Below are positions 18,185 through 26,088 of a stretch of 64,000 bases of DNA, piece after piece. This DNA is from [Eubacterium] yurii subsp. margaretiae ATCC 43715 (GTDB taxonomy: Bacteria; Bacillota; Clostridia; Peptostreptococcales; Filifactoraceae): assembly GCA_000146855.1 (NCBI GenBank), contig GL405246.1:1392340-1456339 (forward strand). Reading direction: 5' to 3'. A model generated the notes under the pieces. It ran no database searches. It was not told the origin of the DNA and saw nothing but the letters and a program-made list of their open reading frames with translations. A program made the position numbers and the translations under genes. Within the stretch, counting starts at the first letter, position 1. The number at the start of each line of letters is the position of its first letter.

Positions 18185-19096
18185 CTACATCATAAGATAT
18201 ATCATACCTTCAAGATTGTCATACTCGCTTACCGTAACATATTCAATATCGAGCATAGACATAATTTTTTTCATTATACAAACACCTGCAAAAATTACAT
18301 CAGCTCTTTTTGGTTGAAGACCTGTTATCATCTTCTTTTCTTCAAGAGTCATTGTTTTCAGATTTTTATATATCCCTACTATTTCATCATAAAAGATTTT
18401 AGAATTGTGAACCTCATTAGAACAATATATCTCCATCTTTTGAATCATAGCTGATATGGAAGTTGCAGTACCACCAATTCCAATAAACTTACCTATGTCA
18501 TACGTCTTAAGCACATCTATTGTATCTCCAATCACAGCTTCGATATACTTATCCATCTCATTTATTTCGATGTCGCTAGGTATAGCCGATTTTAAAAATC
18601 TTTCAGTAAGTCTTACTACTCCTATGTCTTCACTTTTTGAGAAAACCAAGTCTCCATCCCTGTTACCAAGTATGAACTCAGTAGAGCCTCCGCCTATGTC
18701 TATTGTGAGTGTATATTTTTTTTCATCCAAGATAGATTTAATACCTAAAAAGCCAAGATTTGCTTCCATTTCTCCGCTTATTATCTCAATATTTACACCT
18801 GTCTTCTCGTAGGCTTTTTTGACGAATTCATCAGAATTTTTTGAATCTCTTAAAGCGGATGTTCCTATAACCCGTATTTTTTCGCAATTTTTGCTCTTAG
18901 CCAAGTTTATAAACTTTTCCAATACATTGGAATTAAAATTTATTGCCTCTCCTGATATCATTCCTTTTTCGTCAACTCCCCTGCCTATCCTTGTGACTTC
19001 AACGTATTTTTTTCTGTTGAGAATCTCATTGTCTTCATAGTCAGCTATCAGCAGTCTCATAGAATTTGTGCCTATATCTACAGTAGCAACTCTCAT
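18185..19096 (-). CDS. Ppx/GppA phosphatase family protein
   Basis: A 303-residue protein of the actin-like exopolyphosphatase/guanosine pentaphosphatase family. The first phosphate loop VDIGTNSMRLLIADYE is at the N-terminus and the second, DIGGGSTEFILGNRDGDLVFS, at about 128-148; GIGGTATSISAM is the third glycine-rich element. Only the core is present, as is common in Firmicutes; the C-terminal HD-like domain of E. coli Ppx is absent. Substrates could be polyphosphate or pppGpp. It lies 8 nt after divIC in the operon. Confidence 0.9.
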   Translation of the reverse strand: MRVATVDIGTNSMRLLIADYEDNEILNRKKYVEVTRIGRGVDEKGMISGEAINFNSNVLEKFINLAKSKNCEKIRVIGTSALRDSKNSDEFVKKAYEKTGVNIEIISGEMEANLGFLGIKSILDEKKYTLTIDIGGGSTEFILGNRDGDLVFSKSEDIGVVRLTERFLKSAIPSDIEINEMDKYIEAVIGDTIDVLKTYDIGKFIGIGGTATSISAMIQKMEIYCSNEVHNSKIFYDEIVGIYKNLKTMTLEEKKMITGLQPKRADVIFAGVCIMKKIMSMLDIEYVTVSEYDNLEGMIYLMM

Positions 19097-19104
19097 ATTT
19101 TCAC

Positions 19105-19455
19105 CTAGTCTTCCTGAACGTTATTTTTTCTGTTGGTGTCTATAAATACTTTTTCGTTGGACCTTACCATTTTAAGCTTTTCTCTTGCCTGTTTCTCTAC
19201 AAATTCGTCACTGTCAACAGTCTTAAGCTCATTTTGTACCTGTTTAAGTATTTCTTCCTTTTCTTTCATTTCCTCTTGAATTTCCTTATATGTCCCTTTG
19301 AGATACTCTATATCTTTTTGCTGATTGTATATTGAAAGACAAAAATAACCTATTATCAATATTATAAAAACTATTATAACCGTCATTGAGTGATCTTTGT
19401 CTTTATTTTTATCATTATTATTAGTAGACTTGATATTATCTTTATATTGACTCAT
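19105..19455 (-). CDS. divIC: septum formation initiator, DivIC/FtsB family
   Basis: A 116-residue bitopic division protein. A short charged cytoplasmic tail (about 1-22) precedes one membrane segment (about 25-42, VIIVFIILIIGYFCLSIY), then a coiled coil (about 44-80) and the SDEFVEKQAREKLKMVRSNEKVFID segment found in DivIC/FtsB. It would join FtsL and DivIB at the septum. I place the start at 19455, where GAGGTG is six nt upstream; the ATG at 19470 lies before this site. The start is inside rqcP. The rqcP-divIC neighbourhood resembles the yabO-divIC region of B. subtilis. Confidence 0.85.
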   Translation of the reverse strand: MSQYKDNIKSTNNNDKNKDKDHSMTVIIVFIILIIGYFCLSIYNQQKDIEYLKGTYKEIQEEMKEKEEILKQVQNELKTVDSDEFVEKQAREKLKMVRSNEKVFIDTNRKNNVQED

Positions 19456-19696
19456 TTTCAAGCACCTCATACATAGATTCAGCTTCTTCTTTCTTCAGGT
19501 GTTCCTTTATATCAAGTACTCTTACCCTATAAGAAGATTTAGGAAATTGAATCTCTATTATATCACCTATATTGACTTCTTTAGACGGCTTTGCCACCTT
19601 CCCATTTACGCTTATAATCCCACTTTCCCCTGCGTCTTTTGCTACAGTACGTCTTTTTATTATTCTTGTAAGTTTCAGGTATTTGTCAAGTCTCAT
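19442..19696 (-). CDS. rqcP: S4-domain ribosome quality control protein RqcP (YabO)
   Basis: An 84-residue S4 RNA-binding protein (MRLDKYLKLTRIIKRRTVAKDAGESGIISVNG...). In B. subtilis RqcP, formerly YabO, binds stalled 50S subunits with RqcH and supports C-terminal alanine tailing of nascent chains; it is encoded near divIC, as here. The start at 19696 has AAAGGAG five nt upstream and fits the family N-terminus better than an upstream GTG at 19711. It follows recG by 11 nt and overlaps divIC by 14 nt. Confidence 0.87.
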   Translation of the reverse strand: MRLDKYLKLTRIIKRRTVAKDAGESGIISVNGKVAKPSKEVNIGDIIEIQFPKSSYRVRVLDIKEHLKKEEAESMYEVLENESI

Positions 19697-19707
19697 ATAC
19701 TCTCCTT

Positions 19708-21723
19708 TCACGAGATATTCATTTTATCATACAACCTTAGTCTTATAGTTTTTATTTTCTCATCATCTAAGGTATTCAATACTTCTTGAGCACATTTTTG
19801 CGATAATTCAAGTATGTCCGCATTCTTTATGATATCAGCTAGATGAAATTCCGGAAGTCCATGCTGTTTTATCCCAAATATCTCTCCGGCTCCCCTAAGT
19901 TCCAAATCCTTCCTTGCAATTTCAAATCCGTCATTACTGCTCACTATGGTTTTTATTCTCTCCATAGTTATTGCGCTTGCATTTTCATAAAGAAGAACAC
20001 AATAGGACTGCTTGTCTCCTCTTCCAACCCTTCCTCTTAGCTGATGCAACTGTGACAATCCAAATCTTTGGGCATCATATATCACCATTATGCTTGCATT
20101 TGGCACGTTAATTCCAACTTCTATTACAGTGGTCGAAATTAATAAATTGATTCTATTTTCCATAAATTCTTTCAGTAATTCTTCTTTTTCTGAGGACTTC
20201 ATTTTTCCATGTAATTTCGCAATTTTAAGGTCATCATCAAAGATAGTTTGGATTTTCTTATGGAGTTCATCTACAGAAATTAAGTCCATATCCTCATTTT
20301 CTTCTACAAGTGGACATACGATGTAGGCCTGTCTTCCGAGTCTTATCTGTTTTTGGATAAAATCAAATACCTTATTTTCATTTCTCTTATTTTCAGCTAT
20401 GGTCTTTATACTTACCCTGTTTTTTGGCAATTCATCTATTACCGATATATCCAAGTCCTTGTGTATTACAAGTGAAAGTGTCCTTGGAATTGGAGTCGCA
20501 CTCATTACAATTACATCAGCAGGTTCTTCTGATTTTTGCTCTAATTCTTTTCTTTGATTTACGCCAAACCTATGTTGCTCATCTGTAATTATGAGTCCAA
20601 GATTTGAAAACTGAACTTTCTCCTGAATTAAAGCCTGTGTACCTATTACCACATCAACTTCTCTATTTTTTATTTTCTGATAGATTTTTTCCTTAGACTT
20701 CACACTCTTAGTGAGTAGCTCCACCCTTATATCTTCGCCATCAAAAAAATTGAGTGCTGATTCATAATGCTGGATTGCCAATACTTCGGTAGGAACCATA
20801 AGAGCGGACTGATAGCCGTTTTTTGCACAGTTATACATACTCAAAAAAGCCAAGACAGTCTTTCCTGAACCGACATCACCTTGAATCAATCTCCTCATTG
20901 GAGTCTGTCTGCTCATATCCGACATTATATCATCAAGCACCTTATTTTGGGAAGAAGTAAGTGTAAAAGGAAGTTTATTGATTATACTGCTTAAATCAAT
21001 CCTTTTAAAGGTTATTCCTTTTTTTTCTACAACATTTTTTTTATAGTTTCCCAAAAATATATTCAAATCAAAAAATTCATTGAATATACATCTATATCTA
21101 CTTTGTTTTAAAATTTCAATATCTTTTGGAAAGTGGATATTTTTAATTGCCTCATCACTTGATAATAGTCTGTATCTTTTTCTTATATCCTCATCCAAAA
21201 TCTCTAAATCACTCAAATTCGTATTTTCAATAGCATATTTCACTATATTGATAATCTCACTATTTCTAAGACCTTTTGTAAGTGGATACAGTGGATATAT
21301 AAGTCCTGTCTTCTTACCCTTACTGTCAAACTCAATCTCAGGTGAGTTAAACTGTAATATGTCGATGTTTTCCTCAGAGAGTCCATAAAAAAATATCTCT
21401 CTACCTTTTTCTAAATCAGGCAAAATAAAATTATTATTGAAAAGCTTGATACATGCTGTACCGGTGTCATCTTGAACATAGATGTTGATAATAGATTTTT
21501 TGAACTTATACATTACTTTTTCATATCTTATTATCTTAGCATGAACGCATACCTTATCTCTAACCTTAATTTCAGAAATTTTTTTAAATATTCTCCTGTC
21601 TTCGTACTTTCTAGGGAAATAATTCAACAAATCATATATATTGTAAACCCCCAGATTATTGAGTAATTTCTGCTTTTTTTCGCCTATCTTAGGCAGGTCT
21701 ATGACATTGTCAAATAATTCCAT
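19708..21723 (-). CDS. recG: ATP-dependent DNA helicase RecG
   Basis: A 671-residue branched-DNA helicase that reverses stalled forks. The N-terminal wedge (OB-fold) domain spans about 1-220. The helicase core contains Walker A GDVGSGKTVLA (about 285), the DExH box ITDEQHRFG (about 385), SATPIPRT and the motif VI region QLRGRVGRGDKQSYC (about 590). Length is normal. It is 12 nt from trmD upstream and 11 nt from rqcP downstream, an unusual place for trmD's neighbour, which is normally rplS. Confidence 0.97.
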   Translation of the reverse strand: MELFDNVIDLPKIGEKKQKLLNNLGVYNIYDLLNYFPRKYEDRRIFKKISEIKVRDKVCVHAKIIRYEKVMYKFKKSIINIYVQDDTGTACIKLFNNNFILPDLEKGREIFFYGLSEENIDILQFNSPEIEFDSKGKKTGLIYPLYPLTKGLRNSEIINIVKYAIENTNLSDLEILDEDIRKRYRLLSSDEAIKNIHFPKDIEILKQSRYRCIFNEFFDLNIFLGNYKKNVVEKKGITFKRIDLSSIINKLPFTLTSSQNKVLDDIMSDMSRQTPMRRLIQGDVGSGKTVLAFLSMYNCAKNGYQSALMVPTEVLAIQHYESALNFFDGEDIRVELLTKSVKSKEKIYQKIKNREVDVVIGTQALIQEKVQFSNLGLIITDEQHRFGVNQRKELEQKSEEPADVIVMSATPIPRTLSLVIHKDLDISVIDELPKNRVSIKTIAENKRNENKVFDFIQKQIRLGRQAYIVCPLVEENEDMDLISVDELHKKIQTIFDDDLKIAKLHGKMKSSEKEELLKEFMENRINLLISTTVIEVGINVPNASIMVIYDAQRFGLSQLHQLRGRVGRGDKQSYCVLLYENASAITMERIKTIVSSNDGFEIARKDLELRGAGEIFGIKQHGLPEFHLADIIKNADILELSQKCAQEVLNTLDDEKIKTIRLRLYDKMNIS

Positions 21724-21735
21724 TATATCTTCCTT

Positions 21736-22409
21736 TTATTTTATCAAATCCGGCCTTTTTTTCTTTGTCTCTTCCAATGATTTAATTTTTCTCCAATCAT
21801 TGATTTTTTGGTGATTACCACTGATAAGAATATCAGGTACCTTAACTCCCATAAAATCATAAGGTCTTGTATATTGCGGATATTCCAGTAAGCTATTTTC
21901 AAAACTCTCATCACTCACATTTTCACTTGATGACAGTACTCCATCTATCTTTCTTGATACACTGTCTAAAAACACAAGAGATGCTAACTCTCCACCGGTA
22001 AGCACATAGTCACCTATTGATATTTCCTCATCCACTATCATATCTACTATCCTTTGGTCTATACCCTCGTAGTGTCCACATAACAAAGTTATATTATCAA
22101 ACTTTGCATACTCATAAGACATACTATTATTGAGCGTCTTACCCTTAGGAGAAAAAAACAAAAGCTTAGTATTTGGATTATTTTTTTTATATCCATATAA
22201 CAATCATAAATGGGTTGCGGTGTCATAAGCATTCCCCCACCACCGCCATAAGGATAGTCATCCACTTTTTTATGTCTGTTTTTGGAATAATCTCTTATGT
22301 TGTAGATATTTACTTGGATTATCTTATTTTCAATTGCATTTTTTATAATGCTTTCATTGATGTATGCGCTTATGATAGTTGGGAAAAGTGTCATAATATT
22401 AAAAGTCAT
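21736..22409 (-). CDS. trmD: tRNA (guanine-37-N1)-methyltransferase TrmD, interrupted by a frameshift
   Basis: TrmD methylates G37 of tRNAs using SAM and prevents +1 frameshifting; it is essential in most bacteria. The frame from 22409 encodes MTFNIMTLFP...YGGGGGMLMTPQPIYDCYMDIKK and then leaves homology. From there the -1 frame encodes NNPNTKLLFFSPKG...CGHYEGIDQR...IGDYVLTGGELA (trefoil-knot SAM site) to the stop at 21736. Fragments are 22089-22409 and 21736-22203. A -1 shift at an 8-A run gives a complete 224-residue TrmD. Given essentiality, a homopolymer error or slippage-mediated expression is more likely than inactivation. It follows rimM by 2 nt. Confidence 0.88.
22182..22188 (-). other. 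putative -1 slippery heptamer A_AAA_AAA in trmD
   Basis: Zero-frame codons read ATA AAA AAA ATA ATC within an 8-A run (22188-22181). A -1 slip after the second AAA gives AAT AAT CCA, the start of the conserved remainder of TrmD. Polymerase slippage on the A8 tract would give the same mixture. A missing A in the assembled sequence is the simplest alternative. Confidence 0.5.
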
Positions 22410-22411
22410 AT

Positions 22412-22909
22412 CTACATTCCCTTTATAAGATTTACAATCACTTTTTTATTTTCTATATCAATATTTTTAACGAATTGTCTAACATTAGGAATGAGTCTTT
22501 CATTATTTTCCATATCAATTACACAAAATACATCATTTGCTCCGTATAAGAGAACATCTTTTATCTCGCCTATGAGATTTTCGCCATCATAGACCTTCAG
22601 TCCAATCAGTTCACTTATCAAGTATTCTCCCTCTTCCATCTGCCTTTTTTCGCTGTAATCAATGAAAATGTCCTTATTTATCAGAGCAGGTAAGTCATCT
22701 ATACTGTTTAGCCCTTTAAATTTTGCAATTAACACATTATTATTTTGTCTTACATATTCAAATGAATAATCGCCAACACCATCAACGTAAATATTCTTAT
22801 AAGATGAAAAAGATGATGAGTCTGTAGTATAAGGATAAATTTTAAATTCACCTTTCAAGCCTTGAGTCTTTACTATTTTCCCTATTCTAATCCTTTTATT
22901 TTCCGGCAT
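22412..22909 (-). CDS. rimM: 16S rRNA processing protein RimM
   Basis: A 165-residue assembly factor for the 30S head that binds S19. The N-terminal RimM barrel (IRIGKIVKTQGLKGEFKIYPYT) and the C-terminal PRC barrel (LIGLKVYDGENLIGEIKDVL...VFCVI...RLIPNVRQFVKNIDIENKKVIV) are both present. The stop is 2 nt before the trmD start, the conserved rimM-trmD coupling. The usual flanking rpsP, KH-protein and rplS genes are missing. Confidence 0.95.
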   Translation of the reverse strand: MPENKRIRIGKIVKTQGLKGEFKIYPYTTDSSSFSSYKNIYVDGVGDYSFEYVRQNNNVLIAKFKGLNSIDDLPALINKDIFIDYSEKRQMEEGEYLISELIGLKVYDGENLIGEIKDVLLYGANDVFCVIDMENNERLIPNVRQFVKNIDIENKKVIVNLIKGM

Positions 22910-22913
22910 TTTA

Positions 22914-23135
22914 TCACCTTTCTCCCAATATTAATTTTGCCTCTTCCTCAAGTTCAACAACATTGAATTTATAAATATTTCTTTTTTTGGCATATTCGTA
23001 ATTATCAGCTTTTTTCAAGTCATATCTCACATAAGATTCAACATTCCTATCGTTCCATCTTGAATCATAATTAGTAATTTCTCTCATACTTAAATAAAAT
23101 AGAGACTTTTCTTTATTTTCAGATTTAATGGTCAT
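22914..23135 (-). CDS. unknown 73-residue protein upstream of rimM
   Basis: A small charged protein (KSENKEKS..., many Glu/Lys/Tyr) of no family I recognise. It is not the KH-domain protein that often precedes rimM: there is no GxxG loop. GGAG nine nt before the ATG and the 4-nt gap to rimM argue that it is a real, translated first gene of the operon. Confidence 0.6.
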   Translation of the reverse strand: MTIKSENKEKSLFYLSMREITNYDSRWNDRNVESYVRYDLKKADNYEYAKKRNIYKFNVVELEEEAKLILGER

Positions 23136-23411
23136 AAACTCATCTCCTACATAAATAGCTGTAACTGACAGATATTATATCACAGTTTTCATAGTTTTGT
23201 CATATAGATTTTAATATCAATATATAAAATTGACTTTTTTGATAATCAATATTATAATTATCTAACTAATTTTATTCTATACTGTCATATATTATATCTT
23301 CGGTATGGTAAGACGTCTTTGTAATATCTATAACATAGCTGAAATATATCTATATGACTATTCAATTGATTTTTAATATAAAATTTTTAAACAAATTATA
23401 AAGAGGCTCTA

Positions 23412-24146
23412 ATGGTAAATAACAGCATCATTATAAAAAATGATAAAACTCTGCAGAAAATATTACTTATAATCCCCTTTGGTCTTAGCACTAATATTTT
23501 CGACTTTTTTTTGGATAAATTTGATGATTATTGCTTGGTTTTTTTTGACATGAACAGTGAAAATTACTTCAAACCATACTTATCTCTTAAAAAACAATCA
23601 GAAACAATTCTAAAAGTTCTAAAATCTCAAGAACTTGATAATTTTGAATTAATTTTTTCCCTTTCTTTAGGTGGAATTATAGCTGTTAATATCTTTTCAA
23701 ATGAAGAAATATCAATTAAACACTGCATTGTTGACAGTACGCCCCTGCTAAAACTTGACAAGATAACAAGATTGATGGCAAAATCAAAAATAGTTGATAT
23801 GATTGAGGATATTGACAAAATAAAAAACCAAAATCCTGATATTTTTCAAAAAATATCAGAAAAAGCTGTTGAAACAGTAAAAAACTCTTCTTTAACTTCA
23901 TTAGTAAAATTATCCGATGATATACTATCATTTGATTTTCCAAAAATTGACAAGATAAAACAAAAAAATCTTATTATGAGATATGGAAAAGATGATCTTG
24001 CATATCAAAGTGTTAAAACCTTAAAGACAACTTACAGAAAATCAACAATCTATGTGAAGGCAAACTACAATCACTGCCAAGAATTTATAGAAGAAAACGA
24101 CAAATACTTAGAGTTTATAAAGAGTATAATTAAAAATAACAATTAA
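23412..24146 (+). CDS. alpha/beta-hydrolase-like protein
   Basis: A 244-residue cytosolic protein. The nucleophile elbow is SLSLGG (about residue 85), an Sm-x-Ser-x-Gly variant of GxSxG. A likely acid is in MRYGKDDLAY (about 198) and a likely base His in ANYNHCQEF (about 223), in the right order for an alpha/beta-hydrolase triad. The substrate is unknown; resemblance to small carboxylesterases or BioH/YvaM-like hydrolases is only by fold. AGAGG precedes the ATG. Its stop codon is part of the target duplication of the MITE-like element at 24149-24377. Confidence 0.65.
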   Translation: MVNNSIIIKNDKTLQKILLIIPFGLSTNIFDFFLDKFDDYCLVFFDMNSENYFKPYLSLKKQSETILKVLKSQELDNFELIFSLSLGGIIAVNIFSNEEISIKHCIVDSTPLLKLDKITRLMAKSKIVDMIEDIDKIKNQNPDIFQKISEKAVETVKNSSLTSLVKLSDDILSFDFPKIDKIKQKNLIMRYGKDDLAYQSVKTLKTTYRKSTIYVKANYNHCQEFIEENDKYLEFIKSIIKNNN

Positions 24147-24148
24147 TC

Positions 24149-24377
24149 ACTCAACTTTCCCACTAAAATTATCGCAATTTTAGTTGAAATTTAAACATAA
24201 ATTGATTTTTTAATATACTACTTGACACACAATTTTCTGAATAATATTTATTGAAATTTGCATATTTATCGAAAAAATGAAAATACTGAAAAAACTATGT
24301 CAAGTATAATATTGTGTTTTAAAAATATACTCAAATTCCAATATTTATAATGTGTTTTTCATGTTGGAAAGTTGAGT
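24149..24377. mobile_element. MITE-like 229-bp imperfect palindrome with TIRs and target duplication
   Basis: The ends are perfect 12-bp inverted repeats: ACTCAACTTTCC (24149-24160) and GGAAAGTTGAGT (24366-24377). An inner pair ACTTGACA (24220-24227) / TGTCAAGT (24298-24305) and intermediate similarity (around 24186 and 24339) share the same centre at about 24263, so the whole element is a degenerate palindrome. TAATC directly abuts both ends (24144-24148 and 24378-24382), a 5-bp target duplication. There is no coding capacity. It looks non-autonomous; the transposase family is not identifiable. Confidence 0.75.
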
Positions 24378-24393
24378 TAATCATAAATAATAT

Positions 24394-24433
24394 AAATCAC
24401 CCTGTTACTTTTAAGTAAGTAATTGGGTGATTT
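24394..24433 (+). terminator. hairpin downstream of the alpha/beta-hydrolase gene, displaced by the MITE
   Basis: Stem AAATCACCC (24394-24402) / GGGTGATTT (24425-24433) with an inner TTACTT/AAGTAA helix. Removing the MITE and one TAATC copy would put it about 12 nt after the hydrolase stop codon. It may also serve the convergent acyltransferase gene. The T-run is short. Confidence 0.6.
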
Positions 24434-24508
24434 CATCAAAAAAATAAATTTTAAAAATCTTATAATGCTATTAATATAATAAACTAAGTAGCAATTCATA
24501 TAAAGGAT

Positions 24509-25267
24509 TCAAAAAATACTTGCAAAAAAAGTCAATATTGGAAGAAAGTAAATAAACAATACCAACAATATTACGACTTGATGTAGAATGTATATTAATA
24601 ATGATTTTTTAGATATTAAGGTTATAATTTTAGGCATATTAATACCTTTGAATGCTTCTTCCAATTTTTTTGCCATATTTGTACCATAAAAATAATATCC
24701 TGCCATTCCTAAGAAAATCCATGGAATTATAGGAAAATAATCTGATGAGTAAAAATTATTATTTGGAAAGCCCATAACAAAAGAAAGGGGTAATTTAGTC
24801 ATAATGATATAAAATTTTCTATACAAAGGAATTGTAAAGAGTAATTTGCTCTTAAATAAAATAAAGAGCCCCATAAAAACCCAAAATAAAGCAGCATTAT
24901 TTTTTTTACTCATATTTATTTTTTTTATAAAATGAAGTACTAAAGTGAGAACTGTCAAAAAATGTATTATTCCGAAATATATCGCCAACTCTTTAGATAT
25001 TAAGACTGTTATAACTGTTATCAAGATACTTATAATCAATAATTTTTGAGCCTTTTTAAGTAACTTTTCGCTATAGTTACAGGAAAGTCCGGACAAAAAA
25101 ATAAAGCTTATACATACATACTGTTGTAAGAAATACCAGAATTTACTTGCAAACACAGAATTATCAATTAAGAATATAAATCTTATATCATAATAAGCAT
25201 GATATATCACCATATTTATTATTGCTAAAAATCTAAAAAAATCAATATATTTTACTCTTTCTTTCAT
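24509..25267 (-). CDS. membrane acyltransferase of the DUF1624 / heparan-alpha-glucosaminide N-acetyltransferase type
   Basis: A 252-residue polytopic protein with about seven membrane segments. The N-terminus RVKYIDFFRFLAIINMVIYHAYYD has the R/D...MVxxH pattern of DUF1624 acyltransferases, with the likely active-site His at about residue 23. SFIFLSGLSCNYS follows (about 54-66) and the C-terminal helix contains LLIYILHQVVIL. The acceptor is unknown; polysaccharide or wall-polymer acetylation is a guess. GGAGGAAT precedes the ATG. It is monocistronic. Confidence 0.72.
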   Translation of the reverse strand: MKERVKYIDFFRFLAIINMVIYHAYYDIRFIFLIDNSVFASKFWYFLQQYVCISFIFLSGLSCNYSEKLLKKAQKLLIISILITVITVLISKELAIYFGIIHFLTVLTLVLHFIKKINMSKKNNAALFWVFMGLFILFKSKLLFTIPLYRKFYIIMTKLPLSFVMGFPNNNFYSSDYFPIIPWIFLGMAGYYFYGTNMAKKLEEAFKGINMPKIITLISKKSLLIYILHQVVILLVLFIYFLPILTFFASIF

Positions 25268-25347
25268 ATTCCTCCTATTCTCATTACATATAAAATAATT
25301 TTTTTAACTATGATATTATAATTATACATTAATTTTATCAATTATTC

Positions 25348-25375
25348 TATACAATATCAAAAAATATGATATAAT
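25348..25375 (+). promoter_or_regulatory. candidate promoter of the unknown/ParA/unknown operon
   Basis: TATACA (25348-25353), 16 nt, TATAAT (25370-25375) with an extended -10 TGA. It ends 37 nt before the first gene of the operon. Confidence 0.45.
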
Positions 25376-25412
25376 ATCACTGGTATTTTAAAAATTATAA
25401 GGAGTTAATCAA

Positions 25413-26057
25413 ATGATAAAAATTGAATTAAATCCTAAAGAATTATATGAAGGTTGTATACTTTCGTCATTAACGCATGCTGTAGCTGTAGGTATGTATC
25501 CTGAGCTTAATTACGAGCATTCTTGGGATAAACTTAATTACAGTATGAATGATTCTGAAGGTTGCAGAGCTACTATTACTTTTCACAAAAATCACATTAT
25601 TGCTGTTTTTCAAGATAGTAATTATATAGATAGTGGTTTAGAAGCATTAGATTATTTTGAAGGTGCTCCACAAGAAATAATTGAACTTGCAAAAAATGAA
25701 ACATTACAATATGTTTTAGAAAATGTAGGAGATGCTGTAAAACCGCTAATTACCTCAGCATTTTGGGGGAACTGGAATGAACTTTACAGTGTACAGCCCT
25801 TTGATGAAATAGTGGATAAAGGTGCTCATATCCTAATGGTTCAACTACTTCCTTTTAAAGAAGCTATGGAAGAGTTAAGTGATTATTATGATTTGGATAA
25901 AACTCAAGTTAAGTTTATTAAGACTTTATTCGATAATAAGATAAAAGACAATGAAAATAGTATTATTCTAAATAAAGATGATAAAAAATACTTATATGGG
26001 GATGTACAGGAGTGTCTTGTTTCTTTGAGAGAATTGAATATTATTGTTGATGAATAG
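25413..26057 (+). CDS. unknown 214-residue protein, first gene of a ParA operon
   Basis: I do not recognise this acidic soluble protein. The N-terminal 130 residues are mixed alpha/beta with aromatic-rich segments (NYEHSWDKLNY, AFWGNWNELY). The last 60 residues (DKTQVKFIKTLF...LYGDVQECLVSLRELNIIVDE) resemble a small winged-helix by pattern, with low certainty. AAGGAG precedes the ATG. It lies 31 nt upstream of the ParA-like gene and is clearly co-oriented with it. Confidence 0.6.
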   Translation: MIKIELNPKELYEGCILSSLTHAVAVGMYPELNYEHSWDKLNYSMNDSEGCRATITFHKNHIIAVFQDSNYIDSGLEALDYFEGAPQEIIELAKNETLQYVLENVGDAVKPLITSAFWGNWNELYSVQPFDEIVDKGAHILMVQLLPFKEAMEELSDYYDLDKTQVKFIKTLFDNKIKDNENSIILNKDDKKYLYGDVQECLVSLRELNIIVDE

Positions 26058-26088
26058 ACTAATGAATATATAATTAAGAGGATGAAAT

